46,750 nt of DNA, taken from the NCBI GenBank assembly GCA_902496845.1, contig CABVCJ010000006.1, forward strand, positions 1 through 46,750, given 5' to 3'. The notes beneath the pieces were generated by a model, which saw nothing but the letters and a program-made list of their open reading frames with translations, was not told where the DNA came from and did not search any database. Source of the stretch: an uncultured Collinsella sp. GTDB taxonomy: Bacteria > Actinomycetota > Coriobacteriia > Coriobacteriales > Coriobacteriaceae. A program made the translations under genes and the position numbers. Positions 1-7,923 of the stretch are shown one piece after another. Within the stretch, counting starts at the first letter, position 1. Each line of letters opens with the position of its first letter.

Positions 1-31
1 CATCGCGCATATCGCGCTCGAGTACCCCCAT
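1..31 (-). CDS. N-terminus of an unidentified, riboswitch-controlled gene (partial)
   Basis: Only the first ten codons (MGVLERDMRD) lie in the window; the rest runs off the left edge. The start is chosen because an excellent ribosome binding site (GGAGGGAAGGAGG on the minus strand, about 38-50) sits six bases before an ATG at 31. The cobalamin riboswitch just upstream on the same strand implies a role in cobalamin or cobalt uptake, corrinoid synthesis or a B12-independent isozyme. Ten residues do not allow a product call. Confidence 0.6.
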   Translation of the reverse strand, partial: MGVLERDMRD

Positions 32-94
32 CGGGGTCCTCCTTCCCTCCAGAGCCCAACGCGTACCGGCGGCATACGCCGCGGCCACGCACAA

Positions 95-270
95 GATGGG
101 AGGCGATCCGACTTAACCTTACCGACCCGGGCGCGCCGTCCGATCTGCGACGCGAACATCCCGGGCCAAGAGGAATTACGGTTACTGGTACAGCCGGGGA
201 CTTGCACCCCGATTCTCCCAAACGCGCAGGAAAACCGCGCATTCGTGCGTCTCCGCACCACCATCTAGGC
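95..270 (-). ncRNA. Cobalamin (adenosylcobalamin) riboswitch
   Basis: Read on the minus strand, the leader carries the conserved core of the B12 riboswitch. The segment GGGGTGCAAGTCCCC (196-210) is followed by GCTG (191-194), CCAGTAACCGT (about 177-187) and, after a variable arm, AAGTCGGATCGCCTCCC (98-114). These match the family pattern GGTGCAANTCC - GCTG - CCNGNNACNGT - AGTCNGANNACCTNCC. A GC-rich hairpin (69-84) lies between the aptamer and the ribosome binding site and could be the expression platform, which would suggest control of translation start. Exact ends are estimates. Confidence 0.85.
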
Positions 271-276
271 CATCGA

Positions 277-304
277 TTATTACTGTCAGTATGGTATCAC
301 GCAA
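277..304 (-). promoter_or_regulatory. Candidate promoter of the riboswitch transcript
   Basis: On the minus strand TTGCGT (299-304) and TAATAA (277-282) are spaced by 16 bases. They lie directly after the aarF terminator and just before the riboswitch. The placement fits, but the hexamers are only near consensus. Confidence 0.45.
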
Positions 305-330
305 AAGGGCCTCGCACACAGGCGAAGCCC
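302..330 (-). terminator. Rho-independent terminator of the aarF operon
   Basis: On the minus strand GGGCTTCGC and GCGAGGCCC (322-330 and 307-315) form a nine-pair stem with a six-base loop, followed by TTTTG. It lies about 85 bases after the aarF stop codon. Confidence 0.75.
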
Positions 331-416
331 AAGGTAAAAGCTATGGTTTGCGATAGAAAAGGGCAAGGATGGAGTGCCGAGCAAAAGGATCCGTCTTTCC
401 CCAATCCCGAAAAATG

Positions 417-2180
417 CTAACGCTTGCCGCCGTGACTGTTGCGCCAGATCTCGCGGCCCAGCATCAGCGCCAGCACCAGCGCGCTCACGTAGCCCATAAA
501 GCCAATGACCGGGATACCAAACACAACCGGCTCGATGCGCGCGTAGTACACCACCGACGAACCGATAAACAGGCCGGCGATCACAATTGCCATCGACATG
601 CGGTCGATAATTCCACCCAGCTGCCGCAGTGCCTTATCGCTGCTCATGATCTGCGTGTTTACCTTAAGCTGGCCGCGCGTGAGCATGCGCGACGCCAAGC
701 CCAGATACTCGGCCGCCTCGAGCGAGCCTTTTGCCGCGCGATAGCTGCTCGCGGCAAGATCGCGCCCCATTTCGCGGACGCGCGCATAGGTGCTTTTCTC
801 GTTTTTGATGTGCGTCTGGATAATCTGGATCATGTTGACATTGGGCATGTACTCGGTCAGCAGGCCCTCGAGCGTCACCATGCCGCGGGCGAACATCGTC
901 ACCACACTCGGCAGCTCAACGTCGTTTTTGCGCGCCAGGTTTAGCAACGAGGTCAAAAACTCGCCGATATCCAGGTCCTTAAGATCGAGTCCTGCAAAGT
1001 CGGCTACGATAAAGTCCAAATCGGACAAAAAGGCCGAATGATCGAGCTCGGCCGAATCGCCGCGCGTCACGGCAAAGCGCATGAGCGAATCCTTGAGCTT
1101 GGGCACGTCGCCTTCGGCCACGGCGAAAATCATGTCCTTGACGATGCCGCGGTCGTGGCTCGACATGCGCCCGACCATGCCCAGGTCAATAAAGTAGACG
1201 ATGCCGTCCTTGAGGATGATGTTTCCCGCATGCGGGTCGGCATGGAAAAAGCCGTTGTCGAGCACCTGCGTCGAATAGTCTTCGACGATCGCGGCGCCAA
1301 TCTTCTCTAAGTCATAGCCCTCGGCCACCAGGCGCTCGGGATCGGCGATGGAGATGCCGTCGATGTAGTCCATGACCACCACGTGCTCGGTGCAAAGATC
1401 TAGGTAGGACTTGGGGCACGACACGCCATGCACGCTTTTGTGGAAGTCATAGAAATCGTTGAGGTTTTTGGCCTCGGCCAAAAAGTTGGTCTCCTCGCGA
1501 AACGAGGTCCACAGCTCTTCAACCACGCCGTGCAGGTCAACAAACTGATCGGTGTTGACGAACTTGGAAACGATGCGCACCACCGAACGGATGATGTCTA
1601 TGTCCTGCGCCATGACCTGCTGCGCGCCGGGGCGTTGCACCTTAACGGCCACGTCCTCGCCCGTCACCAGGCGGGCACGGTGTACCTGCGCGAGCGATGC
1701 ACTACCGAGCGGGTTGGGGTCGATCGCGTCGAACATCTGCCCCAGGCGCTGGCCGTATTCCTCTTCCAGACAGCGGAGCACTACCTCATACGGCACCGGC
1801 TCTACGTCGGAGCGCAGGCGACGCAGCTCGTCGCAAAACCGCTGCGGCAAAATCTCGGAGCGGTTAGCCAGAATCTGCCCCATCTTGACGAACATGGGGC
1901 CGAGCTCTTCGAGCAGGCGGCGTAGGCGCACCGGCGTGAGGTTATCCCATACGCGGTACTTTTTGACCAGGCGAACGATTTGCCCGATGCGTTCGCGACG
2001 GCCCGCCGGCGTGAGCTGGTATTCCTCGTCCGGCGCCATCGCGTCGGGCTCCTCAGGAACCATATCGACAGCGCGCGGCTTCTTGCGAGCGCCCGAGACG
2101 GCGGCCTCAACCTCATCGACAACCGCCGTCTCGTCAGCCAAGGGATCTAGATTGTTGTAATCGGTAGTGGAATCTGCCAT
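417..2180 (-). CDS. ABC1/UbiB (AarF) family atypical protein kinase
   Basis: A 587-residue protein of the UbiB/AarF/COQ8 family. The family signature KxGQ is present as FVKMGQILANRSEILP. It is followed by the alanine-rich nucleotide loop replacement GSASLAQVHRA, the VAVKVQRP lysine, the catalytic HADPHAGN motif and the metal-binding DLGM motif (DFG equivalent). Two hydrophobic segments near the C-terminus (about residues 530-575) should anchor it to the membrane, as is usual in the family. Family members support quinone or isoprenoid-lipid metabolism through an ATPase-like activity; the substrate here is unknown. It lies eight bases downstream of the phasin-like gene, so the two are probably one operon. 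Its ribosome binding site is weak, which suits translational coupling. Confidence 0.9.
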   Translation of the reverse strand: MADSTTDYNNLDPLADETAVVDEVEAAVSGARKKPRAVDMVPEEPDAMAPDEEYQLTPAGRRERIGQIVRLVKKYRVWDNLTPVRLRRLLEELGPMFVKMGQILANRSEILPQRFCDELRRLRSDVEPVPYEVVLRCLEEEYGQRLGQMFDAIDPNPLGSASLAQVHRARLVTGEDVAVKVQRPGAQQVMAQDIDIIRSVVRIVSKFVNTDQFVDLHGVVEELWTSFREETNFLAEAKNLNDFYDFHKSVHGVSCPKSYLDLCTEHVVVMDYIDGISIADPERLVAEGYDLEKIGAAIVEDYSTQVLDNGFFHADPHAGNIILKDGIVYFIDLGMVGRMSSHDRGIVKDMIFAVAEGDVPKLKDSLMRFAVTRGDSAELDHSAFLSDLDFIVADFAGLDLKDLDIGEFLTSLLNLARKNDVELPSVVTMFARGMVTLEGLLTEYMPNVNMIQIIQTHIKNEKSTYARVREMGRDLAASSYRAAKGSLEAAEYLGLASRMLTRGQLKVNTQIMSSDKALRQLGGIIDRMSMAIVIAGLFIGSSVVYYARIEPVVFGIPVIGFMGYVSALVLALMLGREIWRNSHGGKR

Positions 2181-2188
2181 CTGCGCTG

Positions 2189-2605
2189 CTACTCGGCCTC
2201 TTCGGTGTCCTCTGCATCGTCGGGCTCAACGGACTCGACGGGCACCGAGGTCACGTTGTCCTCGACCGAATCGACGATGTCGCGCACATGGGCCAGGAAG
2301 GCCGTGCGCTCGGGGGCGGTCATAACGCGGACGCGGGCCAAGATGAGCTCGTCGAGCACGCGCTGCGCCGCAGTCTCACCCTGCATGCCCAGGCGCTCGG
2401 TCAGGTCGGAGATGGTGCCGCCGGCCTGCTCGAACATGTCGGACACGCTGCGGGCGATATCGGGGGTTCCGGCGTCCTTGCGAACCTGCTCGCCTTTGGT
2501 ATTGAGGTCGTCAAGGACCTTCTTGCCGCCCTCGACGGCAACGGCAGCGGCGCCGAAGCCCACGTTGATGGCACCGTTAACAAGCTGATCGAATTTCATA
2601 ACCAT
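2189..2605 (-). CDS. Phasin-like small coiled-coil protein
   Basis: A protein of about 138 residues with a small hydrophobic N-terminal patch (INVGFGAAAVAVEGG), a helical middle rich in Ala, Arg and Glu, and a very acidic tail (DDAEDTEEAE). The layout resembles phasin-like proteins often found directly upstream of UbiB/AarF kinases; this is recall, not a search result. The ATG at 2605 is preferred over an in-frame TTG at 2617 because GGAG lies seven bases before it. The AarF gene follows at once. A plausible membrane- or lipid-associated helper of the kinase, with no catalytic motif seen. Confidence 0.7.
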   Translation of the reverse strand: MVMKFDQLVNGAINVGFGAAAVAVEGGKKVLDDLNTKGEQVRKDAGTPDIARSVSDMFEQAGGTISDLTERLGMQGETAAQRVLDELILARVRVMTAPERTAFLAHVRDIVDSVEDNVTSVPVESVEPDDAEDTEEAE

Positions 2606-2640
2606 GGTTGGCTCCAATCATGAACAACTGCATTGGCGTT

Positions 2641-2670
2641 CTTGTACCCAAGATTGGGCGAACGACACAA
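2641..2670 (-). promoter_or_regulatory. Candidate promoter of the phasin-aarF operon
   Basis: On the minus strand TTGTGT (2665-2670) and TACAAG (2641-2646) are separated by 18 bases, about 35 bases before the phasin-like start codon. The match is moderate. Confidence 0.4.
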
Positions 2671-2689
2671 AATCGTTTGTCGACGGGAT

Positions 2690-2733
2690 AAAAATAGAGC
2701 GGGGCAATGCCTTTGACGGCATTTGCCCCGCTC
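2690..2733 (-). terminator. Terminator of the C69 dipeptidase gene
   Basis: On the minus strand a near-perfect stem (GAGCGGGGCAAATGCC with GGCATTGCCCCGCTC, 2697-2733) is followed by TATTTTTA. It lies 20 bases after the dipeptidase stop codon. Confidence 0.9.
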
Positions 2734-2752
2734 GCTCGTTGCAAGGTTATCT

Positions 2753-4276
2753 TTACCTTACGTTGTCGTTCATCGCGAAGGAGTTCTTCATGGCACAGCT
2801 CGTGGTGTAGAGCACCTTGCCCAACAGAGCATCGGTCTCCACGCGCACGAGCTCGGCAAAGGCCTCGTTGGCGCGGGCGAGCTCGGCAGGCACCTCGGCC
2901 TCGGGCAGGGCGGCAACGGCGGCGTCAACGTCGTGAATCTGCTTGTGGCCCATGCCGCCGACCTTCTCCTGATAATCCTCGACCGCGCGACCGCACTCAT
3001 GGAAGCGAACATCGGCCAAGGCACCGATCAGGCGATTTGCCCAATAGAAATTCTCGGACGTCACGCGAGCCTGCGTGTCGGCATAGTACTCGGGCATGGT
3101 CTCGACATTGGCGTACAGCGGTACAAGCGCGTTAAACGAGTTGGAGCCAAACGCCATCCACTGCATGGCGCGATACGCCGGCTGCGCATAGGGGCGCAGC
3201 TGCAGCACGGCGAGCTGACTGTTGCGGTTGATGCCGATGGGACGATAGGCGCCGCGCGTGGTGGGCGTGCCCTTGCTGCCGTAGCAGTCGTACTCCGTGC
3301 CCTGGTAGTGGCTCGAAAGCACGTACTTGATGTCCTCGATGGTCACCTTGCGCTCGGGCACGCGGCTCCAGGGGATGTCGTCGCTCTCGGGCGTGTAGTC
3401 GGCCTCGGGACCGTCCCACACATCGCTGGGGTTGAGGCAGCGTTGCATGTACCAGGCGCGCGGCGTGTTGTAGACGTGATCGCTGTCGCTGTGCGAGCCA
3501 AAGGCCTCGCGCGGGTTAAAGACCGCGGCGGGACCGTCGCCCTTAACGCCCAGCGTCAGGTCCAGATGCCACTCGGCCATCCAGGAGCGCAGGTCGGCAG
3601 AGCACATGTGGTCGACCTGGGCGCCCTCGGCATCGTCCAGGTCAAAGCTGTCGATACCCAGCTGGTTAGGCATGGTCACATAGGCGTCGTCGGGCACGCG
3701 CTTGGCGATCCAGTGATGCCCGCCGATGGTCTCGAGCCACCAGATCTCGTCAACGTCACTAAAGGCGATGCCATTGTTCTCGTAGGTGCCGTAGCGCTCG
3801 AGCAGCTCGCCCAGGATGCGCACGCCGTCGCGGGCGGACTTGGCATACGGCAGCACCAGGGTCACCATGTCCTCCTCGCCCAGACCGCCGGGCTGCGCCG
3901 GAACATAGCCGTCCTCGCCCTCGTTGCCATTGGCGGGCACGTAGTCCACGAGCGGATCGGCGCCGCGGACGCGCTCGTTGGTGGTAAGCGTCTCGGTTGC
4001 GGACATGCCAACGTTGAGCTCGTTGAAGCCGGCCTCTGCCCAAATGCCATGACCAGGGACAACGTCGGGGACGCTTGTGTAACGCATGGGATTGTCGGGC
4101 AGTTCAACGGTCAGGTGGCTCAAGACGCTCGTGTAGACACGCGGCTGCTCGTCGGGGTGCACAACACGCATGCGCTTGGGCTCAAACACCCCGTTGGACG
4201 AGTCCTCATTGCGGGCAACCAGCGTCGACCCGTCGTAGCTCGCGTTCTTACCAACCAAAATCGTTGTGCACGGCAT
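2753..4276 (-). CDS. C69 family dipeptidase (PepD-like)
   Basis: A 507-residue N-terminal-nucleophile hydrolase of peptidase family C69 (type member: Lactobacillus dipeptidase A). The protein starts MPCTTILVGKNASYDGST, so the nucleophile Cys is residue 3 and becomes N-terminal after processing. The RNEDS block follows directly, as in the family. No signal peptide is seen, so it should act in the cytoplasm on dipeptides. The start at 4276 is chosen because AAGGAGG stands six bases upstream; an earlier in-frame ATG at 4282 touches that site and is too close. A strong terminator follows, so the gene is probably transcribed alone. Confidence 0.92.
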   Translation of the reverse strand: MPCTTILVGKNASYDGSTLVARNEDSSNGVFEPKRMRVVHPDEQPRVYTSVLSHLTVELPDNPMRYTSVPDVVPGHGIWAEAGFNELNVGMSATETLTTNERVRGADPLVDYVPANGNEGEDGYVPAQPGGLGEEDMVTLVLPYAKSARDGVRILGELLERYGTYENNGIAFSDVDEIWWLETIGGHHWIAKRVPDDAYVTMPNQLGIDSFDLDDAEGAQVDHMCSADLRSWMAEWHLDLTLGVKGDGPAAVFNPREAFGSHSDSDHVYNTPRAWYMQRCLNPSDVWDGPEADYTPESDDIPWSRVPERKVTIEDIKYVLSSHYQGTEYDCYGSKGTPTTRGAYRPIGINRNSQLAVLQLRPYAQPAYRAMQWMAFGSNSFNALVPLYANVETMPEYYADTQARVTSENFYWANRLIGALADVRFHECGRAVEDYQEKVGGMGHKQIHDVDAAVAALPEAEVPAELARANEAFAELVRVETDALLGKVLYTTSCAMKNSFAMNDNVR

Positions 4277-4363
4277 GCGCATCCTCCTTGAGCGAAGAAA
4301 TCAAACGGCAACAGTGTATCGCTTCGGCGCAAAAAGGGCGAAGCCACAGCTCCGGCAGCCCCT

Positions 4364-4593
4364 GTGGTCAAAAAATGCCAAATATGAGTACTGTCACCAA
4401 TTTAGTAGCAGCAATTTTCCTTCTAGCAAGTGCCGGAAATCCCCAATTGTCCAAAAGCAAGACAACGTTATTCCCCACAGGTTCAATAAAATGGGCTCCC
4501 TAACGATAATGAATATCGCTAGGGAGCACATATGACATAAAATATATGTGACTATCTTTGCAACAGTACTCATATTTGGCATTTTTTGACCAC
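4364..4593. mobile_element. MITE-like element with perfect 31-bp terminal inverted repeats
   Basis: The sequence from 4364 to 4394 (GTGGTCAAAAAATGCCAAAT onward) is repeated exactly, inverted, at 4563-4593. The 230-bp unit is AT-rich, unlike the GC-rich genes on both sides, and contains an inner palindrome (GCTCCCTA with TAGGGAGC, about 4495-4526). It lies between the C69 dipeptidase and folD. No transposase is encoded; the only ORF is a 62-codon minus-strand frame with no recognisable product. No clear target-site duplication was seen. It could be a non-autonomous mobile element or a large structured RNA. Confidence 0.7.
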
Positions 4594-4630
4594 GAGGTAT
4601 ATGACCGGCCCCTCAAACAGCCCAAAACGC

Positions 4631-5485
4631 CTATTTCGATGCACGCTCCGCCGCCTCGATCACGTGCTTGGCGAGAATCGCAGTGGTCACAGCCCCCACG
4701 CCGCCCGGCACCGGAGTAATTGCGCCAACAACCGGCTCCGCAGCATCAAAATCGACGTCGCCGACCAGCTTGCCGGCGGCCTCGTCCCAGTTGATGCCCA
4801 CATCGACGATCGTCTGGCCCTCGCGGACCGCATCCGCGCCAATCGTGCGCGCACGTCCAACCGCGGCAACAACAATGACGGCAGAACGACACTCGGCAGC
4901 CAAGTCGCGCGTATGCGTATGGCACGTCGTCACTGTGGCATTGCGAGCCGTAAGCATGGCGGCAACGGGACGGCCAATCACCAGCGATCGACCGACGACC
5001 GCGACTTTGGCACCGTCCAGCTCAAGGCCGTAATGGTCCAGCAACGACAACACGGCCTCGGCCGTGCATGGAGCAAAGCCCTCGCCTCGCCCCGAAAGCG
5101 TGGTAAGCAGCGAGGCCGGCGTCATGGAGTCAACGTCCTTGGCAGGATCGAGTGCCGCGGCAACTGCATCCTCGTCAAGCCCAGCGGGCAACGGACGAAA
5201 CATCAGGCAGCCATGAACAGCGGGGTCGGCATTGATGTCCTCGATGGCCGCCAACAGCTCGTCCTGCGAAACATCGGAGGGAAGCAATACGCGGCGAACC
5301 TCGATGCCAACCTTCTCGCAGCGCTTGAGAGCACCGCGCTCGTAGGACAGGTCGTCCTCGCGCTCGCCCACACGAACGATGGCCAGTGTCGGAACAACGC
5401 CGCGCTCACGCAAAGCCATGCAACGAGCGGCAAGCTCCTCGGTCAAAGCGCGGGCAACGGGAGCACCCTTCAGCAGCTCTGCCAT
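4631..5485 (-). CDS. folD: FolD-like methylenetetrahydrofolate dehydrogenase, probably without cyclohydrolase activity
   Basis: A 284-residue FolD homologue that interconverts 5,10-methylene- and methenyl-tetrahydrofolate using NAD(P). The nucleotide-binding segment (VVGRSLVIGRPVAAML), the GDVDF block and the C-terminal TPVPGGVGAVTTAIL signature are intact. In the active site, Tyr48 (SYERGA) and Asp119 (KDVDS) are present. The lysine normally four residues after the Tyr is Ala52, and the usual Gln of the QLPLP block is Phe96 (MFRPLP). In characterised bifunctional enzymes that lysine is needed for cyclohydrolase but less so for dehydrogenase activity. fchA, a separate cyclohydrolase, ends two bases upstream in the same operon. 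I infer a dehydrogenase-only enzyme. The start has GAGGGG upstream. Confidence 0.9.
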   Translation of the reverse strand: MAELLKGAPVARALTEELAARCMALRERGVVPTLAIVRVGEREDDLSYERGALKRCEKVGIEVRRVLLPSDVSQDELLAAIEDINADPAVHGCLMFRPLPAGLDEDAVAAALDPAKDVDSMTPASLLTTLSGRGEGFAPCTAEAVLSLLDHYGLELDGAKVAVVGRSLVIGRPVAAMLTARNATVTTCHTHTRDLAAECRSAVIVVAAVGRARTIGADAVREGQTIVDVGINWDEAAGKLVGDVDFDAAEPVVGAITPVPGGVGAVTTAILAKHVIEAAERASK

Positions 5486-5487
5486 GG

Positions 5488-6120
5488 CTATCCCCTCTTC
5501 CTTGCGGCGTCAGCGGCGCGGCGCGCCAGAGCATCGGCGCGCGGCAGCCACGTATCGAGCAGCTCGTCACATGCAGCCTCGAACTCCTCGGCGCGGGCAC
5601 GATCCTTCATAGACGTGGTGTTCGCAAAGAGCGTCAGGCTCGCGCCCTGCATGGCAGCGCGGCAGAACACGGCACCGCACGCCACGTCGGAGAGCAGCTG
5701 TCGGGAGCCCTTGTCCGCCATGTCCTCGAGCAGCGCCAGCGCGCGCCCGCAGGCATCCATGATCCGATACGGCGGCATGGCCGCCACGCGCAACGCGTCC
5801 TGAATCGCCGCGGGTCGAGCCGGGTCCTCGCGCGGAATACCATACGACGCGGACACCTGGCCGTATGCACGAACATCCTCGGCAACCAGACCCACTAGTT
5901 CCTGCGCCAACTCGTCTGCCTGGGCAAATGCACGCGTAAGATCGTCCGCCCGATCGCTAAGCGCGGGATTGGTCGCCCCGTAGCGAGCGACCATCCCGCA
6001 AAGCGAGGCGCCCAGTGCGCCCACAAAGGCGCTCGCGCTACCGCCGCCGGGAACCGGCTCGCGCGCGGCCAGCGCCTCGGCAAACCCACGGCAGGTCTTG
6101 TCCATCATCTCTTGGCTCAT
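5488..6120 (-). CDS. fchA: FchA-like methenyltetrahydrofolate cyclohydrolase / formiminotetrahydrofolate cyclodeaminase family
   Basis: A 210-residue protein of the cyclodeaminase/cyclohydrolase family. The signature PGGGSASAFVGALGASLCGM lies at about residues 23-42, and the rest is helical, as expected for this all-alpha fold. Family members hydrolyse 5,10-methenyl-tetrahydrofolate to 10-formyl-tetrahydrofolate or deaminate the formimino derivative. There is no histidine-degradation gene nearby, and the next gene is a FolD without cyclohydrolase residues, so the cyclohydrolase role is favoured. The start at 6120 has GAAGGT eight bases upstream. The stop is two bases from the folD ATG, so translation is probably coupled. 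Confidence 0.88.
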   Translation of the reverse strand: MSQEMMDKTCRGFAEALAAREPVPGGGSASAFVGALGASLCGMVARYGATNPALSDRADDLTRAFAQADELAQELVGLVAEDVRAYGQVSASYGIPREDPARPAAIQDALRVAAMPPYRIMDACGRALALLEDMADKGSRQLLSDVACGAVFCRAAMQGASLTLFANTTSMKDRARAEEFEAACDELLDTWLPRADALARRAADAARKRG

Positions 6121-6497
6121 ACGTATGCACCTTCAAGTCATATAGATCGGTCGGGCGGCAACCGCCGACCAACCGCATCAAACACGTAATGATGCTAAGT
6201 CTAGCCCATAAGCACATGAGCGTCAGCACACCTGGCCATCGCGGATTTCTATGACGAACGATAGGCGTCGGCGCTGCAAACATGGGACACATGGCCCACC
6301 TTTCGAGACTCCCGAACGGCACAAACTGGGGCATATCTATAAGTAAGGAACCCGTTGGGGCACGGCCGCGCAACGGCCACAAGCGATGAACGGAGGCATA
6401 AGCCGCACAGTGCACAGAGACATCCGCCGCCAGTGCAATCAGTACCCCAACAGCATGCGGCGCCGTGATGTCATCGGCAGACAAGGAGGACGCCACC
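6121..6497. other. Divergent intergenic region between fchA and the first lipoprotein gene
   Basis: No gene is convincing here. It holds a short hairpin in the fchA leader (about 6148-6170), a 19-bp sequence TGGGACACATGGCCCACCT at 6283-6301 that recurs exactly at 7240-7258, and an AT-rich TATCTATAAG (about 6334) that could serve as a -10 region for the plus strand. The ribosome binding site of the next gene is AAGGAGG at 6483-6489. Confidence 0.5.
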
Positions 6498-7103
6498 ATG
6501 AAGAAAAAGACCCTATCGATCCTTTCCCTTTGCATCGCCCTCTTTGCCGCGTTTGCCCTTGTCGGCTGCGGCGGGAGCGCATCGGGCGGGGGCGGCAGCG
6601 CCGCTAAGAGCGAGAGCAAAGAAAAGGCCCCCGTTGCCAAGAAGACTGACTTCATTTGGTTTAAGGTCGAGATGCCCGAGGGCGTTGGCGTAAGCGACTC
6701 CGCTGGCAAGAATGCCGACAGGGTCCAGCTCACCTTCCCCGAAGACGAGAACGGTTCGGCCGATCGCTTTATCCCCGTTTGGAAAAAAGCGCTGACGGCA
6801 GAGGAATCCCACGCCGACCAGGCAGAAAAGAAAGGTGATACGTTCCAGTGGAAGGATGGCGGGTCCGTCGAGTATAACGGCAGGACGTGGCTCGTCGGAA
6901 CGTACGAGGACAACAGCGGCGTCTCAACCCTTCTCTTTACCGACGTTGAGCCGGGAAGCGTCTACGTCCTCATCTCGAACTTCGATCTGCATAAGAAAGA
7001 AGCCGAGGCGCTCCTCAACTCCATCGAGTTTCCCGATGACATGGCGAAGGCAGTTGCCGAGGCACGCGAAGTCGAGATTTCGAGCATCGAGATCAAGCAT
7101 TAG
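6498..7103 (+). CDS. Small lipoprotein, paralogue 1
   Basis: A 201-residue exported lipoprotein. The N-terminus has a lysine-rich n-region, a hydrophobic stretch (SILSLCIALFAAFALVG) and the lipobox LVGC, so the Cys becomes lipidated. A Gly/Ser-rich linker follows. The mature domain opens with TDFIWFKVEMPEGV and ends EISSIEIKH. The start at 6498 has AAGGAGG eight bases upstream; in-frame ATG codons further upstream lack this. It is clearly homologous to the next gene along its whole length, and both are followed by similar terminators, so the pair arose by tandem duplication. Function is not recognised. The short beta-rich domain after the linker suggests a surface-exposed binding protein, which is inference. 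Confidence 0.85.
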   Translation: MKKKTLSILSLCIALFAAFALVGCGGSASGGGGSAAKSESKEKAPVAKKTDFIWFKVEMPEGVGVSDSAGKNADRVQLTFPEDENGSADRFIPVWKKALTAEESHADQAEKKGDTFQWKDGGSVEYNGRTWLVGTYEDNSGVSTLLFTDVEPGSVYVLISNFDLHKKEAEALLNSIEFPDDMAKAVAEAREVEISSIEIKH

Positions 7104-7156
7104 GGGCTCGCACGCAGCATCGCGTGCGCATTCATTAAATGATCGGACGCCCAGCC

Positions 7157-7192
7157 AGGGGAGGATTGGATCGGCCGACCCTCCCCTCTTTT
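7157..7192 (+). terminator. Terminator of lipoprotein gene 1
   Basis: AGGGGAGG (7157-7164) pairs with CCTCCCCT (7180-7187), followed by CTTTT. The loop contains the small palindrome TCGGCCGA. Confidence 0.8.
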
Positions 7193-7329
7193 ACGCCCGA
7201 GCATATTGCCACTTGTCGGCGCAAATCAGGCCCCCAGAATGGGACACATGGCCCACCTGAACGAGCCGCCCGCGCGTACAGTAAAGGCAGGTAATCCATG
7301 GGCGGTTACAGATCGAGGAGGACACGACC

Positions 7330-7923
7330 ATGAAAAAGAAGGCCTTTGCGATTCTCACCCTCTGCATCAGTCTCTTTGCCGCAGTTGCCCTGGTGGGCTG
7401 CGGTGGCAGCGGCGGCGCTACCGGAAGTGGCGGTGGCGGCGGAGCAGAAAAACCAGCCGTGGATATGAGGACCGACTTCATTTGGTTTAAGGTCGAAGTC
7501 CCCGAGGGCGTCGAAATCACGGACGTCGCAGGCGATACCGCCGACAGGGCCCAGTTTAAGTTCACCGAGAGCGAGCATGCCAGCGACCGCTTCATCCCCG
7601 TCTTCGATCCTGACAAGAACGCCGATGAACTGTTTGACTACGAGGCAAAGTGGAAGGCCAACTCCGGATGGACCGAGAGCGATCCCGTTAAGTACAACGG
7701 CAAGACCTGGCGCAGCGCCTACTTTACGCACTCGGGCGGCGTGACGACCGAGTACTTCACTGACGTTGACGGCGGCAGTGTGTACGTACGTATCGACAAT
7801 GTCGAGGAGCACAAGGACGCCGTCGAGACCATGATGAAGTCTCTGGAGTTTGCCGACGACATCGCCAAGGCCAAGACCGAGGCCATGGACGTCAAGCTCG
7901 AGGATATCGAGATCAAGCGCTAA
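7330..7923 (+). CDS. Small lipoprotein, paralogue 2
   Basis: A 197-residue lipoprotein closely related to the preceding gene. It has MKKK, a hydrophobic stretch and lipobox LVGC, then a glycine-rich linker (SGGGGGAEK). The conserved domain begins TDFIWFKVEVPEGV and ends EDIEIKR. GAGGAGG lies eight bases before the ATG. The shared 19-bp block TGGGACACATGGCCCACCT stands 72 bases before the start, against 197 in paralogue 1. The two copies differ throughout, so the duplication is not recent. Function unknown; surface location is supported by the lipobox. Confidence 0.85.
   Translation: MKKKAFAILTLCISLFAAVALVGCGGSGGATGSGGGGGAEKPAVDMRTDFIWFKVEVPEGVEITDVAGDTADRAQFKFTESEHASDRFIPVFDPDKNADELFDYEAKWKANSGWTESDPVKYNGKTWRSAYFTHSGGVTTEYFTDVDGGSVYVRIDNVEEHKDAVETMMKSLEFADDIAKAKTEAMDVKLEDIEIKR

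Noticed and set aside
2723..4291. A long plus-strand open frame of 522 codons
   Set aside because: It is the antisense shadow of the C69 dipeptidase. Its product is His/Gly/Val-rich with no motif or ribosome site.
4394..4582. A 62-codon minus-strand hydrophobic frame inside the 230-bp element
   Set aside because: It includes most of one inverted arm, has no ribosome site, and its hydrophobic look follows from AT-rich sequence.
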